Positions 37,701 to 38,921 of a stretch of DNA of 38,921 nt are shown piece after piece. This DNA is from Campylobacter concisus (GTDB taxonomy: Bacteria; Campylobacterota; Campylobacteria; Campylobacterales; Campylobacteraceae): the NCBI RefSeq assembly GCF_003048535.1, contig NZ_PIRQ01000011.1, positions 1-38,921 on the forward strand. Direction: 5' to 3'. The translations under genes and the position numbers were made by a program. Numbering within the stretch: the stretch's first letter is position 1; each line of letters begins with the position of its first letter. The notes beneath the pieces are model-generated. The model saw only the letters and a list, made by a program, of their open reading frames with translations, was not told the origin of the DNA and did no database searches.

Positions 37701-38119
37701 AGTCAGATGTAGAGATAGTATCTATAGCTGATGGCGAAGTAATAAAGACTGGTAATTTTTACTGTAAAACCGATCACATAACGATAAAATACGACACAGT
37801 AGAATTTGGTAGCTTTATAATAAGATATGGCGAGGTTGATCCTTCAAGAGTAAAAGTAAAAGCGGGTGATATGGTGCGAAAAGGTCAGGTTATAGGATAT
37901 TCTGGACTAATGATTGATAACGGTGATCACCCAAATATAGTTGATAAAAAAATAGTAACCATGCTTCACTTTGAGTACTTTACAAATGGAGCCAACAAAG
38001 ATGATCCTTTAACCGTCACCAATGATCCAAACAATAAATTTAAAAGACGTAAAGACTTAGCAGATCCTATCGAGATATTAAAAGAGGGATATAAAAATAC
38101 TTTTGGAGAAATATTATGA
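34733..38119 (+). CDS. Large M23-peptidase-like protein, probable exported peptidoglycan-targeting effector
   Basis: 1128 residues with no signal peptide and no membrane span. The N-terminus (IIKFSYDN...LLIGYGFSL, residues 18-45) weakly recalls phage-type lysozyme, without the catalytic Glu. The middle (about 380-900) is Lys/Asp-rich with beta-sandwich-like stretches and no named domain. The C-terminus is an M23 (LytM-type) domain: HAARD gives zinc ligands His969 and Asp973, and MLHFEYF gives His1079; VKAGDMVRKGQVIGYSG is a family block. The two catalytic histidines are replaced by Glu1034 (RYGEV) and Met1077. ATG 34733 has AAGGAAG before it; the frame opens at a GTG at 34697. Its TGA overlaps the next ATG as ATGA. 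Lack of a signal plus a coupled exported partner suggests a type VI-like effector; no secretion genes are in the window. Confidence 0.75.
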   Translation: MPLTPRNDVNFKRNLIDIIKFSYDNDISRPFISNNKLLIGYGFSLKDDIELICTQIYKNNKDKVIKDVKQTIANTTSKTTIEKIDTDELLKKINDAAKEAYAKSGGADTLPELEFSSEDQLNAILEQKLTPLIQEINQKLNNSPLKNLQAVSLTSDKNSQISREHVALLALLYINKKSNIDPSLASYIKSKNRFKAWFWLAYESFSDEASNKTSLLREKISNQFGLYESDEQNVNFAECIDVFSHLNISKAKYKSKNQNNKEIVQNVTHLEFMKLQENGSNLNASDASKYEALFQPFVTKINSLLSTQSTKIFSLENIYCVNLISSNASNTSRINKLLRQREEEFYKQENILLLCPRKMTTPIRVFQPKKSEFTVVLANQTPFDCSELNPKELNSSRPNYGKVNLCELILTDFKFDSYEDSKNEEIKFKNAKSKDMVILYQENKNEEDKINGATFTSIKQNSDDIEYKLEDGAISMKYFEDQTSNNKHLNFSLLNFAKENNFTLRDDKDSAMFDIKLRLAHGNNVVPTSASSSGLTLTINNLIIENEDGKVSEDIDKIYLHHCFDKSIYESISLVKNEDSDIKNSYTATFNIPIDKENKGDTKFILYSSDLSKVYSTKDIHAHSDTAVISLGYQDKSSSNFCYSNKVSLRDITDHITNVISDSEYPFKTNEPICLKAIYKQEKGSKRYKEILWGYKVIKSKEYDELSKSNPKDVVGLKDQKGKEITFKISDVIQKDDLDKLKQGGHTIVFFAYLEGDKDKFKFYTRYGKNHIRIDIKIPLYIKFKDDKLVIYEFEHAIKEKAFDAKLKFSDNKDDALIKNGNYLYISKNISSNEINIYEDDKLSKKLKSDEKTNKSYQIYAKEESSNNQSNADKDDKLGINLLSKENMDEFINSFNESKSLTKVDSGMWVDGDEEVLVKVEMSNEIVFPLKIKPLNDKGMEYDWTLMLGDKGESQAIFGRNRNNGKRQHAARDLYTDMPFKKNADIKTFKSDVEIVSIADGEVIKTGNFYCKTDHITIKYDTVEFGSFIIRYGEVDPSRVKVKAGDMVRKGQVIGYSGLMIDNGDHPNIVDKKIVTMLHFEYFTNGANKDDPLTVTNDPNNKFKRRKDLADPIEILKEGYKNTFGEIL
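37046..37172 (+). repeat. Direct repeat, copy A, inside the M23-like gene
   Basis: 127 nt identical to 38795-38921. It starts exactly at a codon boundary (Ile772 of the large protein) and covers the segment around IPLYIKFKDDKLVIYEFEHAI. The base before each copy differs (t versus a), so the left edge is precise. The right edge is set by the end of the window, so the true repeat is probably longer. Confidence 0.97.
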
Positions 38120-38577
38120 GGATAATCTTTAAAATAATCTTAGCTTTACTTGTAGCTGTAAATTTATCATTTGCAATAGATGATTATTATGATAGCTGGA
38201 AGCAAAAGACAATATCAAAAAAGTTTTTGAGTCAAGGTTGCAAAACAATATCAAAAGACATTTGGAATGAAAGCAAGGTTTCCTATCGTCAAACAACTAT
38301 ATTAAATATATACAAAGAGCCTATTTTAAATTTATATGGAGACTACGACTTAAAAATTAAAGAAATACAACATCTAAAAAACCAAAAATACAAAGAGTGT
38401 AATAAAAATTTTTGTTACGACTTTGATTTTAAGTGGTTAAACAACAAAAGTCTTTTGGTACAACTACATTTCCATGCCGATAAATATTCTAAATCAAGCT
38501 GTGAATTATGGCTATATGAAGAAGAAGATGGTAGCGTAGATGTTTATAGTTTTACGTCTAAAAATTTACCCGATTAA
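38116..38577 (+). CDS. Small exported protein, candidate immunity protein of the M23-like gene
   Basis: 153 residues. An N-terminal hydrophobic stretch (IIFKIILALLVAVNLSFA) with a likely signal-peptidase site after Ala20 predicts periplasmic location. The mature part has four Cys (in QGCKT, KECNKNFCYD and KSSCELW), which could form two disulfides, and no domain I recognise. Its ATG overlaps the stop of the large gene by 4 nt, so the two are translationally coupled. A periplasmic partner coupled to a cell-wall-hydrolase-like protein fits an immunity protein; this is inference from layout. Confidence 0.75.
   Translation: MRIIFKIILALLVAVNLSFAIDDYYDSWKQKTISKKFLSQGCKTISKDIWNESKVSYRQTTILNIYKEPILNLYGDYDLKIKEIQHLKNQKYKECNKNFCYDFDFKWLNNKSLLVQLHFHADKYSKSSCELWLYEEEDGSVDVYSFTSKNLPD
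38124..38176 (+). repeat. Leader repeat, first copy
   Basis: 53 nt identical to 38603-38655, encoding the signal-peptide region of the first small exported protein. After one mismatch (38177 versus 38656) ten more bases match, then the two genes diverge. Confidence 0.97.
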
Positions 38578-38594
38578 TAATGAGCGATATATTT

Positions 38595-38798
38595 ATGAAA
38601 TCAATCTTTAAAATAATCTTAGCTTTACTTGTAGCTGTAAATTTATCATTTGCAACAGATGATTATGATTATAACTGTGAAAAAAAGACAATACCTAAAA
38701 AGTTTTTGAATAAAGACTGTAAAAAGCTTGCAAAGAAAATTTGGGTTGAAAGTATGGTCACTTACCGCAGAGATACAATATTAAATATGTACAAATAA
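38595..38798 (+). pseudogene. Truncated paralogue of the small exported protein
   Basis: From the ATG at 38595 (an in-frame ATG at 38580 is also possible) the protein is a second copy of the preceding one. Its signal peptide is almost identical; after it, 26 of 46 mature residues match (shared KKFL, IW, ES, TILN, YK). It then stops at TAA 38796-38798, where the full-length gene continues for about 87 more residues. The stop codon is formed by the first bases of the 127-nt repeat (38795 on). So the 3' two-thirds were lost when this gene was joined to a piece of the M23-like gene. The shortened product keeps two Cys and would probably be non-functional. Confidence 0.85.
38603..38655 (+). repeat. 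Leader repeat, second copy
   Basis: 53 nt identical to 38124-38176, covering the signal-peptide codons of the truncated paralogue. Perfect identity here contrasts with about 57% protein identity in the part that follows. Confidence 0.97.
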
Positions 38799-38921
38799 GA
38801 ATAGATATAAAGATACCTTTATATATTAAATTTAAAGATGATAAGCTAGTTATATATGAGTTTGAGCATGCTATAAAAGAGAAGGCATTTGATGCTAAAT
38901 TAAAGTTTAGTGATAATAAAG
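38795..38921 (+). pseudogene. Direct repeat, copy B: displaced fragment of the M23-like gene
   Basis: 127 nt identical to 37046-37172, in an open frame (ATA AGA ATA GAT at its start) that continues to the window end. It has no start codon or ribosome-binding site at its left edge, so as seen it is a headless 3' cassette of the large gene. It may continue into an alternative C-terminal domain and another immunity gene outside the window. Confidence 0.85.

Noticed and set aside
37637-37975. Large gene as an ordinary secreted M23 cell-division hydrolase
   Set aside because: There is no signal peptide, membrane anchor or coiled coil, the length is far above that family, and it is coupled to a small exported partner.

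Overview
The window looks like chromosomal DNA of a Campylobacter, probably from the C. concisus/curvus group. The basis is the gene content: a fabI, tpiA-pgk-gap, nadD-rsfS block and a fliR, acidic protein, gmk, tatA, argS block, both of which are known Campylobacter gene orders. Other support is dense coding, short overlaps between genes, and -10 boxes of the TATAAT type without clear -35 boxes. The species call is inference; no rRNA or tRNA gene is present.

Layout. (1) 1-840: a full-length but decayed DUF2625 gene on the minus strand (102-760). (2) 841-4902: fabI, then a gap-pgk-tpiA glycolysis operon that is strikingly GC-rich, all on the minus strand. (3) 4982-6830: a single-frame NadD-RsfS fusion (plus) converging on a YeiH-type membrane protein (minus). 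(4) 6934-25977: a surface-polysaccharide locus. It begins with a plus-strand initiating sugar-phosphate transferase and is followed by sixteen minus-strand genes: four glycosyltransferases, a non-hydrolysing 2-epimerase, two AsnB-type amidotransferases, two SDR epimerases, a formyltransferase, a deacetylase-fold protein, a Wzx-type flippase, a methyltransferase, and WbpB/WbpD/WbpE homologues that build a 2,3-diacetamido uronic acid. Much of it is very AT-rich. (5) 26012-32218: argS, tatA, gmk, a receiver-plus-acidic-tail protein, fliR and gpmI on the minus strand. They are closely packed and read directly into the polysaccharide genes. (6) 32298-34588: mraY and murD on the plus strand, divergent from gpmI. 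(7) 34733-38921: a large M23-peptidase-like protein without a secretion signal. It overlaps by 4 nt a small exported protein, followed by a truncated paralogue of that small protein and then an exact 127-nt copy of the middle of the large gene, which runs off the window.

How the genes work together. The polysaccharide genes suggest a Wzx-exported glycan containing di-N-acetylated uronic acid, possibly amidated by the AsnB proteins and N-formylated. No Wzy polymerase, O-antigen ligase or UDP-GlcNAc 6-dehydrogenase is in the window, so those steps must be elsewhere or absent.

The most interesting region is 34733-38921. Its architecture fits a peptidoglycan-targeting antibacterial effector (type VI or similar export) with a translationally coupled periplasmic immunity protein. 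It is followed by the scar of a second immunity/effector cassette generated by duplication and recombination. The effector/immunity reading is inference; the repeats, overlap, leader identity and catalytic substitutions are read directly from the sequence.
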